Shown: positions 15,789-24,364, numbered from the stretch's first letter. The stretch: DNA of 52,890 nucleotides from Anaerolineae bacterium (GCA_022824365.1 JAJEAA010000026.1:1-52890), one strand, 5' to 3'. Program-made: numbers and translations. The notes: a model not told the origin generated them from the letters alone.

Positions 15789-16514
15789 TTGACCATTGAA
15801 CTCGAATCGAAGCCGATGCCGCCGTTGCTGCGCGCCTTGACCGTTGCGACGGTTCTGGGCTTCGCGGCGACGCTTTACCTGGGCTTGTTCGCGGCCGGTA
15901 CCGATATTCAGCAGGGCGATATCCAGCGGATTTTCTATATTCACATGCCGTCCTTCTTCGGCGCCTTCACCGCCTTCGGTCTGACGGTTTTGGGCGGCGT
16001 CCTGGCGCTGGCGCGCGACAGCGACAAATGGGACAAGATAGCGCTGGCGGGCGTGGAAGTGGGCTTTGCCTTCGCCTTGATCAACCTGCTGACCGGCGCG
16101 ATTTGGGCGCGGCCCATCTGGAATACCTGGTGGACCTGGGATCCGCGTTTGACCTCGGCCGCGGTCATGTGCCTGACCTACGCCGCTTATCTGATGCTGC
16201 GCGCGGGCATTGAAGATGCGAACCGCCGGCGCGCCTTCATGTCCGTCTACGGCATATTCGCCTTCGTCACCGTTCTTATCACGCTCTTCATCATCCGCAT
16301 CGTGCCGGAGACAATTCACCCGGTCATCGTCGGCGCCAGCCCGCAGAACGCCCAAGGCAGCTTCGAGGCGACCAGCGGCGTCATCCTGGCATTGGTACCG
16401 TCTATGGTGCTTTGGCTGACCCTCATGCCGATTACTCTGATTTGGCATCGCTACCGGCTCGAGGAGCGCCGCGAGGGCTTGGATCGGCTGAAACTGAAAG
16501 CGCTGAGTGACTAG
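15789..16514 (+). CDS. ccmC: CcmC, heme-handling membrane protein
   Basis: Loads heme onto CcmE on the outer face of the membrane. Six helices are visible; the tryptophan-rich motif NTWWTWDPRLT (W114, W115, W117, D118) and the flanking histidines (IHMPS; PETIHP) that ligate heme are present. TTG 15789 is proposed as the start because GGAG lies 6 bases upstream and the resulting 241 residues match the family; an ATG at 15717 would add 24 residues with no RBS. The 105-base gap after ccmB contains an A+T-rich stretch with TAGAAT (15733-15738), possibly an internal promoter. It is followed immediately by the CcmD-like fusion. Confidence 0.92.
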   Translation: MTIELESKPMPPLLRALTVATVLGFAATLYLGLFAAGTDIQQGDIQRIFYIHMPSFFGAFTAFGLTVLGGVLALARDSDKWDKIALAGVEVGFAFALINLLTGAIWARPIWNTWWTWDPRLTSAAVMCLTYAAYLMLRAGIEDANRRRAFMSVYGIFAFVTVLITLFIIRIVPETIHPVIVGASPQNAQGSFEATSGVILALVPSMVLWLTLMPITLIWHRYRLEERREGLDRLKLKALSD

Positions 16515-17384
16515 ATGATGACGCGACGACTCAGGATAATCAGCGCAATCCTTGTTGCCCTGCTGGCGCTGAGCGGCGCAGCGGCGCAAGAGAGCGAGAC
16601 GACCGTGCCTTATGTCCAGGCCCGTGGCTTTAACGCCCCCGTCCTCGAAGGCTGGGCTAATCAGTCGACGGACGAAAACGCGCAATTCCATTATGCGGAG
16701 GCGAAAGCGACCATCCGCGTGACGATTGTCGCTGCTGACGATCCCCTGGCTGCCGCGCAAGCGGAACTCGCAGAATGGCTGGGCGCCGAGGTCGGTCCCC
16801 CCGTCTTCAGTGACAAAGTCAACCTGGCGGATGGCACCTGGCAGGTATTCATCTTCGATATTGACGCGGCGACCACAGCCTCGGTGATGGCGCGGCGGCA
16901 GGAGGCGCAAGTCATCGTCATCAGCTTTGTGGAGACATCGCCGGAAGCGCGGACCGTCATGCTGACCCTGGCGCAAACCGACGACTCGCTGGACGCGGCG
17001 ACGCCGGAAATCGCTCGCGCGCTGACGGAATTGGCTGACTTCAATATAAGCCAACTGCAAGCAGTCGGAACCGTCGCGCTGCCAAGCGGCGATTGGCATG
17101 TTCACGAGCGCCCCGGGCTGAGCGCGATGGGCATGATCTTCGGCAACGACAGTTACATCGCCCTGCAAGAAGGCGCGCTGGCTGATCTGGCGCCGCTGGC
17201 CGATGCCTGGAATCGCACGCTGCTCGGCTTCTTCGTCACACCGGATAATTCGGGCTACCTGGCGCTGGGCTTGGCTGCCGCCTTCATCATCCTCGGTCTC
17301 TTGATCCTTAGTTATTTCTGGCGCGCGCGCTCAATGCGGCAAGACCTGGCGCTGCTGAATGCGCTGGCGGAAGAAGACGACTAG
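16515..17384 (+). CDS. Exported protein with a CcmD-like C-terminal helix and tail
   Basis: The first 25 residues are a signal peptide. Residues 27-245 are an exported domain that I do not recognise; it alternates beta-like and helical segments (TWQVFIFDID, VIVISFVET) and recalls small 'surfactant/PsbP-like' folds only in general form. The end (about 246-289, SGYLALGLAAAFIILGLLIL then a basic-acidic tail RARSMRQDLALLNALAEED) has the length, single helix and charged cytosolic tail of CcmD. It occupies exactly the ccmD position, 0 bases after ccmC. I infer a CcmD fused behind an exported domain, which would complete the CcmABCD complex; the domain itself has no assigned function. Confidence 0.65.
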   Translation: MMTRRLRIISAILVALLALSGAAAQESETTVPYVQARGFNAPVLEGWANQSTDENAQFHYAEAKATIRVTIVAADDPLAAAQAELAEWLGAEVGPPVFSDKVNLADGTWQVFIFDIDAATTASVMARRQEAQVIVISFVETSPEARTVMLTLAQTDDSLDAATPEIARALTELADFNISQLQAVGTVALPSGDWHVHERPGLSAMGMIFGNDSYIALQEGALADLAPLADAWNRTLLGFFVTPDNSGYLALGLAAAFIILGLLILSYFWRARSMRQDLALLNALAEEDD

Positions 17385-17454
17385 GACAATTGCGGCGCGT
17401 AAATGAATCAGACAGAGTCGCCATTACACGCGCAACCATTGTTGCTTGCGGGCG

Positions 17455-17463
17455 TATACTGTA
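17455..17463 (+). promoter_or_regulatory. TATACTGTA element
   Basis: A -10-like TATACTGTA 33 bases before ATG 17496 with no clear -35. The same nonamer occurs at 20100 and 30256, and a close match lies on the other strand at 19207-19215, each shortly upstream of a gene. Confidence 0.4.
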
Positions 17464-17495
17464 ATGATAACGGAAGGCAGCTTAGGAGCGATACT

Positions 17496-17861
17496 ATGGC
17501 AGATGAGATGAATCCGCAACCGGAAGCGCCGGAAGAAGAAGCGGCGCAGACCCCGCTTGAGCAATTCATTTTTCATCAGCGTCGCGGCTTGGAGGAGTTC
17601 GGCAAGGCGATGGAATCACTCCTGCCGCCGGGCTTCCGGGAACATACGCATAAAGCCGGCAACGAATTCGCCACCGGTTTCCGCGTCCTGATCGACGCCG
17701 CCATCGACGAGATCAAGAAAGCCAGCGAGATGGAAGATCCGGATGCGCGGCGCGCGGCCGAGCAAGAACGACAGGCCAGCGCCAATCTGGCCGCCGACGA
17801 AGAAGAAGAGAGCGACAGCAGCGCCACTGGCGGCAAGATCAGAGTCGAGCTGGACGACTAG
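17496..17861 (+). CDS. Small acidic protein of unknown function
   Basis: A 121-residue hydrophilic protein with no membrane segment and no motif that I can name. An acidic, Pro/Glu-rich start is followed by a predicted helical core (TPLEQFIFHQRRGLEEFGKA to LIDAAIDEIKKASEMED), an Ala/Glu-rich stretch and the end GGKIRVELDD. ATG 17496 is chosen because AGGAG lies 7 bases upstream; the longer frame from 17403 has no RBS and runs over the promoter-like element. It converges with the ArsA-type gene. The 88-base gap between them holds a 14-base palindrome GAGCGCCGGCGCTC (17925-17938), perhaps part of a bidirectional stop signal. Confidence 0.65.
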   Translation: MADEMNPQPEAPEEEAAQTPLEQFIFHQRRGLEEFGKAMESLLPPGFREHTHKAGNEFATGFRVLIDAAIDEIKKASEMEDPDARRAAEQERQASANLAADEEEESDSSATGGKIRVELDD

Positions 17862-17949
17862 CCGCATCCATCAGGGCGGGCGCGATGGACCTGCCCTTCC
17901 CCACCGGAATGAGACAACTGCATAGAGCGCCGGCGCTCACAGGCATACG

Positions 17950-19146
17950 TCACGACGCTTGCTCTTCAAAGCGGATGTTGAGGAATCTCTCCTCGAATTT
18001 GGCGCTGGTGATTTCCAGGTCTTGCAGTTCGTGCGGCAAGACGATATTGCGGCGGTAGGGACCGACGCTCAAGGTGATCTCCTCGCGCGAGCGGTAAAGG
18101 TCAAGCTGCTCCTTGCGGGCGAAACCGATGGGCACGCGCAGCATCCACTTGGCGCCGCCGTCCAGTTGCTCAAGCTTGTGCACGACGCCGTCGAAGAGAC
18201 GCTCAGCCGGGTTGCGGTCGCCATACAACTCATCAGCCAGCCGGCGCAGCATCTCCAAACCGCCCATTTCTTCGCCGAAGAGCGGCGCTTTGAGCAGGGG
18301 CAAACTGCCGAAGGCTTCGCCCACGAATTCGATGTTGCGCGCCTGCCGCTTCTTCCAGGTATCAAAGAAGGGATCTTGAATCTCATCGGGGAAAATGCGA
18401 TTCACCAGAATGGCATCGGTGGCGTAGTCGTAGAGATTGAGATAAGTGTAGGTGCGCTGCGTCTCCCGGATGACCATGCGCTCGGGGTTGACCACCAGGC
18501 GGATGCTGGCGTGTTCCGGATCAGTCAGCAATTCGCGCACGCCATCGAGCGTATCAAAGAGAAGCTGAACTTGGTCCCAGGCATTGTCGGCGATGTCGAT
18601 GCCGATGTCGTTTTTCTTGCCGCGCGTCAGCAGCTTTTGCACCGGGCGGATCACGCTGTCCAGGCCGCGGGCGATCCGCATCAGACGCTCGACCCACCAG
18701 CGCGTCACATCGGGCAGGCTGAGCAGCCGAATCGTTTCGGCGGTGGGAGCGGCGTCAACGATGAGCACATCATATTCACCAGCCTGAAAATACTCGCTGA
18801 TCCAGAGCAACTGCGCGCCTTCTTCCAAGCCCGGGATGATGGTTACTTCGGCGGCGTTGACCTTGGCGATGCCCTCGCGATTGAAGAAATTGCCGAGGTA
18901 CTCCTGGATTTTGCCCCAATACTTCTGCATCGAATAACGCGTATCAAGCTCCTGCGCCCACAGATTCTCGGCGATCTGCATCGGCTCGGGACCCACTTCG
19001 ACATCGAGCGCATCGCCCAGGCTGTGCGCCGTATCCGTGCTGACTACGATGGTCTTGAGCCCCAATTCGGCGCAGCGCAGCGCCGTCGCCGCCGAGATGC
19101 TGGTCTTGCCGACTCCGCCCTTGCCCGTATGCACAATCACGCGCAT
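17950..19146 (-). CDS. ArsA/Get3-family ATPase
   Basis: Cytosolic ATPase of the deviant Walker A class: GKGGVGKT (8-15) with the intermonomer lysine K9, then the switch STDTAHSLGDALD. Typical later boxes are DAAPTAETIRLL and LVVNPERM. One ATPase domain of 398 residues suggests a homodimer, like eukaryotic Get3, not the double-domain plasmid ArsA. No arsenite pump, arsR or reductase gene lies nearby, so arsenic resistance is not supported; a role in protein targeting or metal handling is equally possible. The C-terminal part (about 300-398) carries an HSP20-like fold often found in bacterial homologues. TATACTG is seen 60 bases upstream. Confidence 0.85.
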   Translation of the reverse strand: MRVIVHTGKGGVGKTSISAATALRCAELGLKTIVVSTDTAHSLGDALDVEVGPEPMQIAENLWAQELDTRYSMQKYWGKIQEYLGNFFNREGIAKVNAAEVTIIPGLEEGAQLLWISEYFQAGEYDVLIVDAAPTAETIRLLSLPDVTRWWVERLMRIARGLDSVIRPVQKLLTRGKKNDIGIDIADNAWDQVQLLFDTLDGVRELLTDPEHASIRLVVNPERMVIRETQRTYTYLNLYDYATDAILVNRIFPDEIQDPFFDTWKKRQARNIEFVGEAFGSLPLLKAPLFGEEMGGLEMLRRLADELYGDRNPAERLFDGVVHKLEQLDGGAKWMLRVPIGFARKEQLDLYRSREEITLSVGPYRRNIVLPHELQDLEITSAKFEERFLNIRFEEQAS

Positions 19147-19206
19147 TTAGTCACCTCGAATTGCTGGTTTGCATTAAATAATGTTCTGGATGATTTCGAA
19201 TCCCAT

Positions 19207-19215
19207 AACAGTATA
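19207..19215 (-). promoter_or_regulatory. TATACTGTT element upstream of the ArsA-type gene
   Basis: Read on the - strand, TATACTGTT lies about 60 bases before the start codon, in the position of a -10 box. There is no recognisable -35. Confidence 0.35.
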
Positions 19216-19329
19216 CGCAGGATAAGGCCGAAAGGTGCGTTGGATTTGCCTGGAAGCGAGCTGAGATAGCGCCCCCGCCCGTCTTTTATTCAATGCGTAA
19301 AACATAGACGGCAAATAAACAAAAGGGGC

Positions 19330-19359
19330 TTGACAAGCTTAGAACAAACAATCTAAGAT
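19330..19359 (+). promoter_or_regulatory. Promoter TTGACA-N18-TAAGAT
   Basis: A perfect -35 (19330-19335) and a good -10 (19354-19359), 44 bases before the glyoxalase-fold gene. This is the best sigma-70-type promoter in the window. Confidence 0.7.
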
Positions 19360-19402
19360 CAGGGCAACGAACAGATATTCGCTTTACGGAGGAAAATACA
19401 TC

Positions 19403-19771
19403 ATGCGCCCTGTCGTTCATATTGAGATTCCCTCAAGCGACAACGATGCCGTCAAGGATTTTTACAGCGCGCTCTGCGGCTGGGAAATCCAGGAGATCCC
19501 TATGGGAGGCGGTTTCAACTACGTCATCTTCGGCACAAGCGGTGTGCCCGTCGCCCTGGCGCCAGTCAGCGAAGACATTAAACCCGGCGATGTCATCCTG
19601 TATTTCGAAAGTGATGACCTGGATGCCGATATAGCCCGCGCCAGTGAGTTGGGCGGCGAGGTTGTTCTGCCGCGGCAGGATATCCCGGGCTTCGGTTCGC
19701 TGGGCATTTTCAAGGATCCGACCGGCAATCGCGTCGCTTTCTGGCAGAATGCGGATCCCGGACAGGGTTAG
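19403..19771 (+). CDS. Glyoxalase/VOC-fold protein
   Basis: Short 122-residue vicinal-oxygen-chelate protein with two beta-alpha-beta-beta-beta modules. Visible family features are VHIEIPSSDNDAVKDFYSALCGW at the start (only in outline), VILYFESDDLDADIARASELGGEVV, and the ending GSLGIFKDPTGNRVAFWQ. H6 and the Glu/Phe region near the end sit where metal ligands occur in glyoxalase I relatives, but the set is incomplete, so catalysis is not certain. GGAGG is 8-9 bases upstream of ATG. It stands alone with its own promoter. Substrate unknown. Confidence 0.85.
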   Translation: MRPVVHIEIPSSDNDAVKDFYSALCGWEIQEIPMGGGFNYVIFGTSGVPVALAPVSEDIKPGDVILYFESDDLDADIARASELGGEVVLPRQDIPGFGSLGIFKDPTGNRVAFWQNADPGQG

Positions 19772-19810
19772 CGACAAGCTGCGCCAAGACGGAAATGCGC
19801 TTCAAACGGC

Positions 19811-19831
19811 GGGCGAACCGACAGGTCGTCC
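19811..19831. repeat. Degenerate copy of the REP-like palindrome
   Basis: GGGCGAACC-gaca-GGTCGTCCG can be aligned with the palindrome at 206-226 with a few changes and keeps most of the stem. Both copies are followed by sequence ending in TA-rich bases. Confidence 0.35.
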
Positions 19832-20099
19832 GTCGTATATGACTTTGCGCCCTTCGCGCCTTTTTGTCTTTGTGGTCTCAATAATCTCGCGTAGACGACC
19901 CATCAATTCCGAAACATCCCGTGAACTTGAACGCCTGACCATTTGCACGCTATTTACCGTACCCTTTCTGCTGCCCTCGACAACATGAATGCCAAATCGC
20001 CAGTCCAGCCTCTAAGCCAAAACCATGCCGAACATACACCAAAACACAACCTCCAGCGCGCCTTATCCGCAAACTCACTGCATAGAGGGCGTCTGTACC

Positions 20100-20108
20100 T
20101 ATACTGTA
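20100..20108 (+). promoter_or_regulatory. TATACTGTA element before the AlkC-like gene
   Basis: Same nonamer as at 17455 and 30256. If used as a -10 box, the message would start near 20114 and carry the three tandem repeats in its leader. Confidence 0.35.
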
Positions 20109-20151
20109 TCGATAGAGATGGGCAAACCTATCTCAAAATACTTGTGTTCTA

Positions 20152-20215
20152 CCATACTCTGTCCACCCTTTTGCCATACTCCGTCCACCCTTTTCCATAC
20201 TCTGTCCACTCTTCT
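20152..20215 (+). repeat. Three tandem 21-22 bp repeats
   Basis: Units start at 20152, 20174 and 20195 with the consensus CCATACTCTGTCCACCCTTT. Units 1 and 2 differ by one internal base plus a final G; unit 3 has two further changes. They end 28 bases before the AlkC-like start codon and contain no open frame likely to be translated. Confidence 0.85.
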
Positions 20216-20243
20216 CTGTAATGCTCTGGCTTGAAATTGACAG

Positions 20244-21356
20244 ATGAACGATTACCCCTTGCTGAAGGATTTTATCGACCGGCAGTTGGTTGAGCAGATT
20301 GCCGCTCGCATCGCTGCGGCGCATCCCTCCTTCGCCAAAGCTGAGTTCATAGCGGCGGTCCTTGCCGAACTGGACGCGCTTGAACTCAAAGCGCGGCATC
20401 GCCTGATCGCGGCCAAGCTGAGAGCATTCTTGCCGGCTTATCCCGAAGCCCTGCGGATTCTGTTGGCAATGCTGGATGAAGAGCGCGGTTTCCCGCCTAT
20501 TGAACACTCGGGGCTGCGTCTGATGGCAATTCCCGCATTCGTCGAGATCTATGGCGTCGAACATCCAGCCGAGTCGCTGGACGCGATGCCAATCATCACG
20601 CGATACTCGTCCTGCGAGTTCGCCATCCGTCCCTTCCTCATACAATATCCACAGGAGACGCTGCTCCGCCTGCGCGCCTGGGTATGCCATGAAGACGAAC
20701 ACCTGCGCCGCCTGGTCAGCGAGGGTAGCCGGCCGCGCTTGCCCTGGGGCGCCCAACTGACCGCCTTTATCGCCGATCCATCGCCGACGCTGGAATTGCT
20801 GGAAATGCTAAAGGATGACCCGTCATTGTACGTGCGCCGCTCAGTAGCCAACCACCTGAACGACATCAGCAAGGATCATCCGGAACTCCTGCTGGAACGG
20901 ATGAAAGCCTGGTCGCAGGGCGCGAGCAAAGAACGCCTCTGGCTGATCAATCATGCGCTGCGGACCCTGGTCAAGCGCGGCGACGCGCGGGCGCTGGCTC
21001 TTCTGGGTTATGGCGAAGCCCAAGTCGAATTGAGCGCGCTGGAATTGACGCCGGCGGTACTGCATTTTGGCAATGAGTTGGCATTCTCCTTTGAACTGCG
21101 AAACTGTGGCGATGAAGCGCAGAACTTGATGGTCGATTTCATAATGCATTTCCGCAAAGCAAACGGAGCGACCGCGCCCAAAGTATTCAAATTGAAGAAG
21201 TTGAGCCTGGCGCCAGCGAAGACAGTTTCGATCAAGAAGAAAATGGCGATCCGTCCAATATCGACGCGCAAATATTATCCCGGGCGGCAGCGGCTGGAGA
21301 TTCAAGTCAACGGGACTGTGATCGGCGGCGTCGACTTTCAGCTTGTGATGGACTGA
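20244..21356 (+). CDS. AlkC-type HEAT-repeat DNA glycosylase with C-terminal Ig-like domain
   Basis: Probable DNA alkylation repair enzyme of the ALK superfamily, which excises 3-methyladenine and 3-methylcytosine without flipping the base. The first 250 residues are paired helices typical of HEAT-like repeats. The box RRLVSEGSRPRLPWG (about 152-166) is characteristic of AlkC rather than AlkD, as is SLYVRRSVANHLNDI (about 194-208). Residues about 265-370 are beta-rich (LTPAVLHFGNELAFSFELRN, then KYYPGRQRLEIQVNG), agreeing with the Ig-like domain reported on some AlkC enzymes. ATG 20244 has no strong RBS. Three tandem repeats lie just upstream. Confidence 0.82.
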   Translation: MNDYPLLKDFIDRQLVEQIAARIAAAHPSFAKAEFIAAVLAELDALELKARHRLIAAKLRAFLPAYPEALRILLAMLDEERGFPPIEHSGLRLMAIPAFVEIYGVEHPAESLDAMPIITRYSSCEFAIRPFLIQYPQETLLRLRAWVCHEDEHLRRLVSEGSRPRLPWGAQLTAFIADPSPTLELLEMLKDDPSLYVRRSVANHLNDISKDHPELLLERMKAWSQGASKERLWLINHALRTLVKRGDARALALLGYGEAQVELSALELTPAVLHFGNELAFSFELRNCGDEAQNLMVDFIMHFRKANGATAPKVFKLKKLSLAPAKTVSIKKKMAIRPISTRKYYPGRQRLEIQVNGTVIGGVDFQLVMD

Positions 21357-21402
21357 GCGCGCCGTTACACTTCGGCAAAGTGACGAGTTGGAGAAACGAC
21401 AT

Positions 21403-23949
21403 ATGCGCCTGCCGCCTTCCGATCTCTTTGATCCCCTGCCCCTCGACGAAGCATACAACTGCGACCGCTCCACACTGCGCGAGAGCCTCAAGCTGCGGGA
21501 AGACGATGCCTATGGCGACTGCGCTTATCGCGGCATCCCCTTCGCCTTTGGCGCGCCGAATGAGGCCAATGCGATCTTGCTCGACGGCGATGAAGTCCGC
21601 ATAGCAGCCGGCGACAGACAGGCGACTTATATCGTCTTCGCGCATATTCTCGAAGAACGGGAGCAGCCGTTGCCAGCCGACATGTCAGACGCGCAGGCGG
21701 CTATGCCTGGGAACGAGTTGGGCGATTTGTCGGCGGAATATCAGTTGCATTATGCCGATGGCAGCAGCGTCAGTATGCCGATTCGGCGGCGCTTCGCCAT
21801 TCAGCAGGCGCGCATAGGCTGGGGCGCGAGCGCCTTCGCGGCTGTGCCCCATCAGCAGGACCGAGTCAGAGGGAGCGCGGCCGAAGCATTCGCGCTGGGA
21901 CGGACGCCGGCGACGCGCTACGGACATGGCGAGACCCGTCATAGCAGCGGGCGAGATAGCGTTGCGGAACATATCTGGCTCTATGCCCTGCCTAACCCGC
22001 AGCCAAACAAAGCCATACGCGAGCTTCGGCTGGCCGGGAAAAACGAACGCGCGCTGATCTATGGCATCAGCAGTACGCAGGTCAAGGCGCATCCGCTGCG
22101 CGCGCGGACGCGACGCAAGCTGGCGCTGACCTTGCCCGAAGGCGTCAATTTCAACGCTATCGGCGAGTTGGACAGCGTCGATATCGACCTGGGCATAGTG
22201 ATTTCAGCGCGGGCGCAACTGGATTATGATCGAGAAGCCTGGTTCGGCGATGCCACAAATGCGCAACCGCAGCGCTCCGACCGGGTCGCCATCATCGAAT
22301 ACGCTGCGCATCCGGGCGCCAAACTCTACCTGCAAGCGGACAATGGCGAACTATACAGCTACGACCTGAGCGACTTGAAGGGAGACGCGCTGGAAGTGGC
22401 GGAAGCGCGGCAACTTGTTCGCGTCAGAGTGGTCGATGCGAGCGGGCGCGAGGTCGCCGTGCGCATACATTTTCACGGCGCGCAGGGCGAATACCTGCCC
22501 CCGCGGGGCAATCATCGTAAGGTCAATGGCAACTGGTTCGAGGATAACTACGGGGAGTTCGTCAATTCGCTGAATCAATACGCCTATATCCATGGCGCTT
22601 GCGAACTGGAAGCGCCGCTGGGCGAGATCTTCGTCGAGATCAGTCGCGGCTATGAGATTAAGCCGATCCGTCGCAGCTTTGAAGTCACGATGGAAACAGA
22701 TGAAGTCACCTTCACCTTGGACAAGCTGCTGGATTGGAGCGAGCGCGGCTGGGTATCGGCTGATACGCATGTGCACTTTCTCAGTCCGCAGACGGCTTGG
22801 CTGGAAGGCGCGGCTGAAGGCGTCAACGTAGTCAATCTGCTGGCCAGCCAATGGGGCGAGATGTTCAGCAATGTGAGCGATTTCGATGGCAAGACGACCA
22901 TCGGCGCGAAAGACTTCGGCGGCGATGGCGAGTTTCTGGTGCGGGTCGGCACGGAGAATCGCATGCAGGTGCTGGGTCATATCTCCCTGCTGGGTTATTC
23001 CGGCGCGATGATCCACCCCCTATGCACTGGCGGACCATCCGAATCCGCGATTGGCGATGCGCTGGAGGTCAGCATGGCGGAATGGGCGCAGCGCTGCATC
23101 GATCAGAACGGCCTGGTCGTCCTGCCGCATGCGCCGAACCCGCAATTGGAACGCGCGGCTGATATCGTGCTCGGTCTCGTCCACGCCATCGAAATGATGA
23201 CCTTCAACCCCTTCAATTGGCAGATCACGCCCTACGGACTGCTCGATTGGTATCGCTATCTCAATCTCGGTTATCAAGTGCCGGTGGTGGGCGGTTCGGA
23301 TAAGATGAGCGCCGATTCCTTGCTCGGCGGCATCCGCACTTACGCCCATCTCGGCGGGCGCGAATTCAGCTACGAGAACTGGATGGCGGCGGTCAAAGCG
23401 GGCAACACCTTTGTGACGGTGGGACCGCTGCTGGAACTTGCGGTCGAGGGAATGCCGCCGGGCAGCCAACTGGACCTCCCGGCCGGCGGCGGCACGGTCA
23501 ATGTCAACTGGCGCGTCGCTTCGGCGGCGCTGCCGATAGACAAAGTAGAAATCGTGATAGGCGGCTTTGCGGTCGAAGAAGTATCCGTGGATGGCGCCTT
23601 AGCGGCCTCGGGCAGCAGCGACGTAGTGATAAACGAATCGACCTGGATCGCGCTGCGGGTGCGCGGCAGCCATGCCGGGCGGAGCGGCGAGATCGCGGCG
23701 CATAGCAGTTGCGTGCAAGTGCGCGTTGACGGGAAGCGTCCCTTCAAGCGGGAAGACGCGATGGCGGTGCTGGAGCAGATCGAAGGCGCGCTGGCTTATG
23801 TCGATACCCTGGCGCCGCGCCCGGCCGCGCAGCGATTCAAGCAGGTCCGCGCTACTATCGAAGCGGCGCATAATCGCCTGCATCAACTGATGCACCGGCA
23901 GGGCATCTATCACGAGCATAATCCCCTGCACGAGCATGGGGAACATTGA
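21403..23949 (+). CDS. CehA/McbA-type PHP-fold metallohydrolase
   Basis: Large (848 residues) probable hydrolase. The central domain has the PHP-like metal motif SADTHVHFL (near 453-461), followed by GHISLLGYSG, LPHAPNPQ and VVGGSDKM, all with likely metal or catalytic residues. This matches the CehA/McbA family, whose studied members cleave carbaryl-type esters, though most natural substrates are unknown. The N-terminal 450 residues are beta-rich and unassigned; the C-terminal 100 form a helical tail (ALAYVDTLAPRP to RLHQLMHRQG) rich in histidine at the very end. GGAG stands 9 bases before ATG 21403; TTG 21388 is a weaker alternative. No signal peptide, so probably cytosolic. Confidence 0.78.
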   Translation: MRLPPSDLFDPLPLDEAYNCDRSTLRESLKLREDDAYGDCAYRGIPFAFGAPNEANAILLDGDEVRIAAGDRQATYIVFAHILEEREQPLPADMSDAQAAMPGNELGDLSAEYQLHYADGSSVSMPIRRRFAIQQARIGWGASAFAAVPHQQDRVRGSAAEAFALGRTPATRYGHGETRHSSGRDSVAEHIWLYALPNPQPNKAIRELRLAGKNERALIYGISSTQVKAHPLRARTRRKLALTLPEGVNFNAIGELDSVDIDLGIVISARAQLDYDREAWFGDATNAQPQRSDRVAIIEYAAHPGAKLYLQADNGELYSYDLSDLKGDALEVAEARQLVRVRVVDASGREVAVRIHFHGAQGEYLPPRGNHRKVNGNWFEDNYGEFVNSLNQYAYIHGACELEAPLGEIFVEISRGYEIKPIRRSFEVTMETDEVTFTLDKLLDWSERGWVSADTHVHFLSPQTAWLEGAAEGVNVVNLLASQWGEMFSNVSDFDGKTTIGAKDFGGDGEFLVRVGTENRMQVLGHISLLGYSGAMIHPLCTGGPSESAIGDALEVSMAEWAQRCIDQNGLVVLPHAPNPQLERAADIVLGLVHAIEMMTFNPFNWQITPYGLLDWYRYLNLGYQVPVVGGSDKMSADSLLGGIRTYAHLGGREFSYENWMAAVKAGNTFVTVGPLLELAVEGMPPGSQLDLPAGGGTVNVNWRVASAALPIDKVEIVIGGFAVEEVSVDGALAASGSSDVVINESTWIALRVRGSHAGRSGEIAAHSSCVQVRVDGKRPFKREDAMAVLEQIEGALAYVDTLAPRPAAQRFKQVRATIEAAHNRLHQLMHRQGIYHEHNPLHEHGEH

Positions 23950-23982
23950 TGTTTCAATTGTGAGGGTAAATGCGCGCGCTAT

Positions 23983-24273
23983 CTAACTGCGATTATCGGC
24001 GGTCGGTTCGACGATGACGTTGACGAATTCAAATTTCTGCTTGTTGCGGTACTGATTGTTCTCGGCGTGGTTGACCTCAACGAGGGTCACTTGCGTGCCC
24101 AGGCTTTCGAGCACGAACTTGGTATGCCACTCGCCCGATCGCTGCACATTACGCAAGTAGATCAGCCGGCACTTGGGATCCATCAGCCGTAGCCGGAACT
24201 TGGCCCAGCCGTATTTCATGCCGCTGAGGTCATTGAGCAGGGCTGCGCGTTCCGCTTGATTGAGATAGGCCAT
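23983..24273 (-). CDS. Small conserved-looking protein of unknown function
   Basis: I do not recognise this 96-residue protein. It begins MAYLNQAERAALLNDLSGMK and continues with a beta-rich part: KCRLIYLRNVQRSGEWHTKF, VTLVEVNHAENNQYRN and FEFVNVIVEPT. No membrane segment or metal site. I start it at 24273 because AGGA lies 6 bases upstream on the - strand and a longer frame to 24393 would run through the xseA start. It is divergent from xseA. Confidence 0.55.
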   Translation of the reverse strand: MAYLNQAERAALLNDLSGMKYGWAKFRLRLMDPKCRLIYLRNVQRSGEWHTKFVLESLGTQVTLVEVNHAENNQYRNKQKFEFVNVIVEPTADNRS

Positions 24274-24364
24274 GTCCTGATCCTCATTCGCCTGTGGGGG
24301 ATAAATCAGCGATAATTGTAACGGCCGACGCAGCTTGTCACAACGCTCTATGTCGAGGAGGCGC

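Larger units (their letters stand above)
19772..20243. other. 472-base intergenic region
   Basis: No convincing gene is seen here. It holds a degenerate REP-like palindrome (19811-19831), a stretch GCGCCCTTCGCGCCTTTTTG (19847-19866) that resembles a widespread intergenic repeat, a TATACTGTA box (20100-20108) and three tandem repeats (20152-20215) just before the AlkC-like gene. Confidence 0.6.

Noticed and set aside
15768..17168. 466-codon - strand frame over ccmC and the CcmD-like gene
   Set aside because: No family features; both opposite-strand genes are supported by motifs and position.
17925..17938. Palindrome GAGCGCCGGCGCTC as a terminator
   Set aside because: No T run on either side; kept only as a note because it lies between convergent genes.
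17950..19146. Arsenic resistance locus
   Set aside because: Only an ArsA/Get3-like ATPase is present; no arsB, arsR, arsC or arsD nearby and the protein is single-domain.
20152..20215. CRISPR array
   Set aside because: Units are contiguous with no spacers and no cas genes are present.
19943..20221. 92-codon frame in the gap before the AlkC-like gene
   Set aside because: Its C-terminal half is only the translation of the tandem repeats, it has a TTG start without RBS, and no family features.
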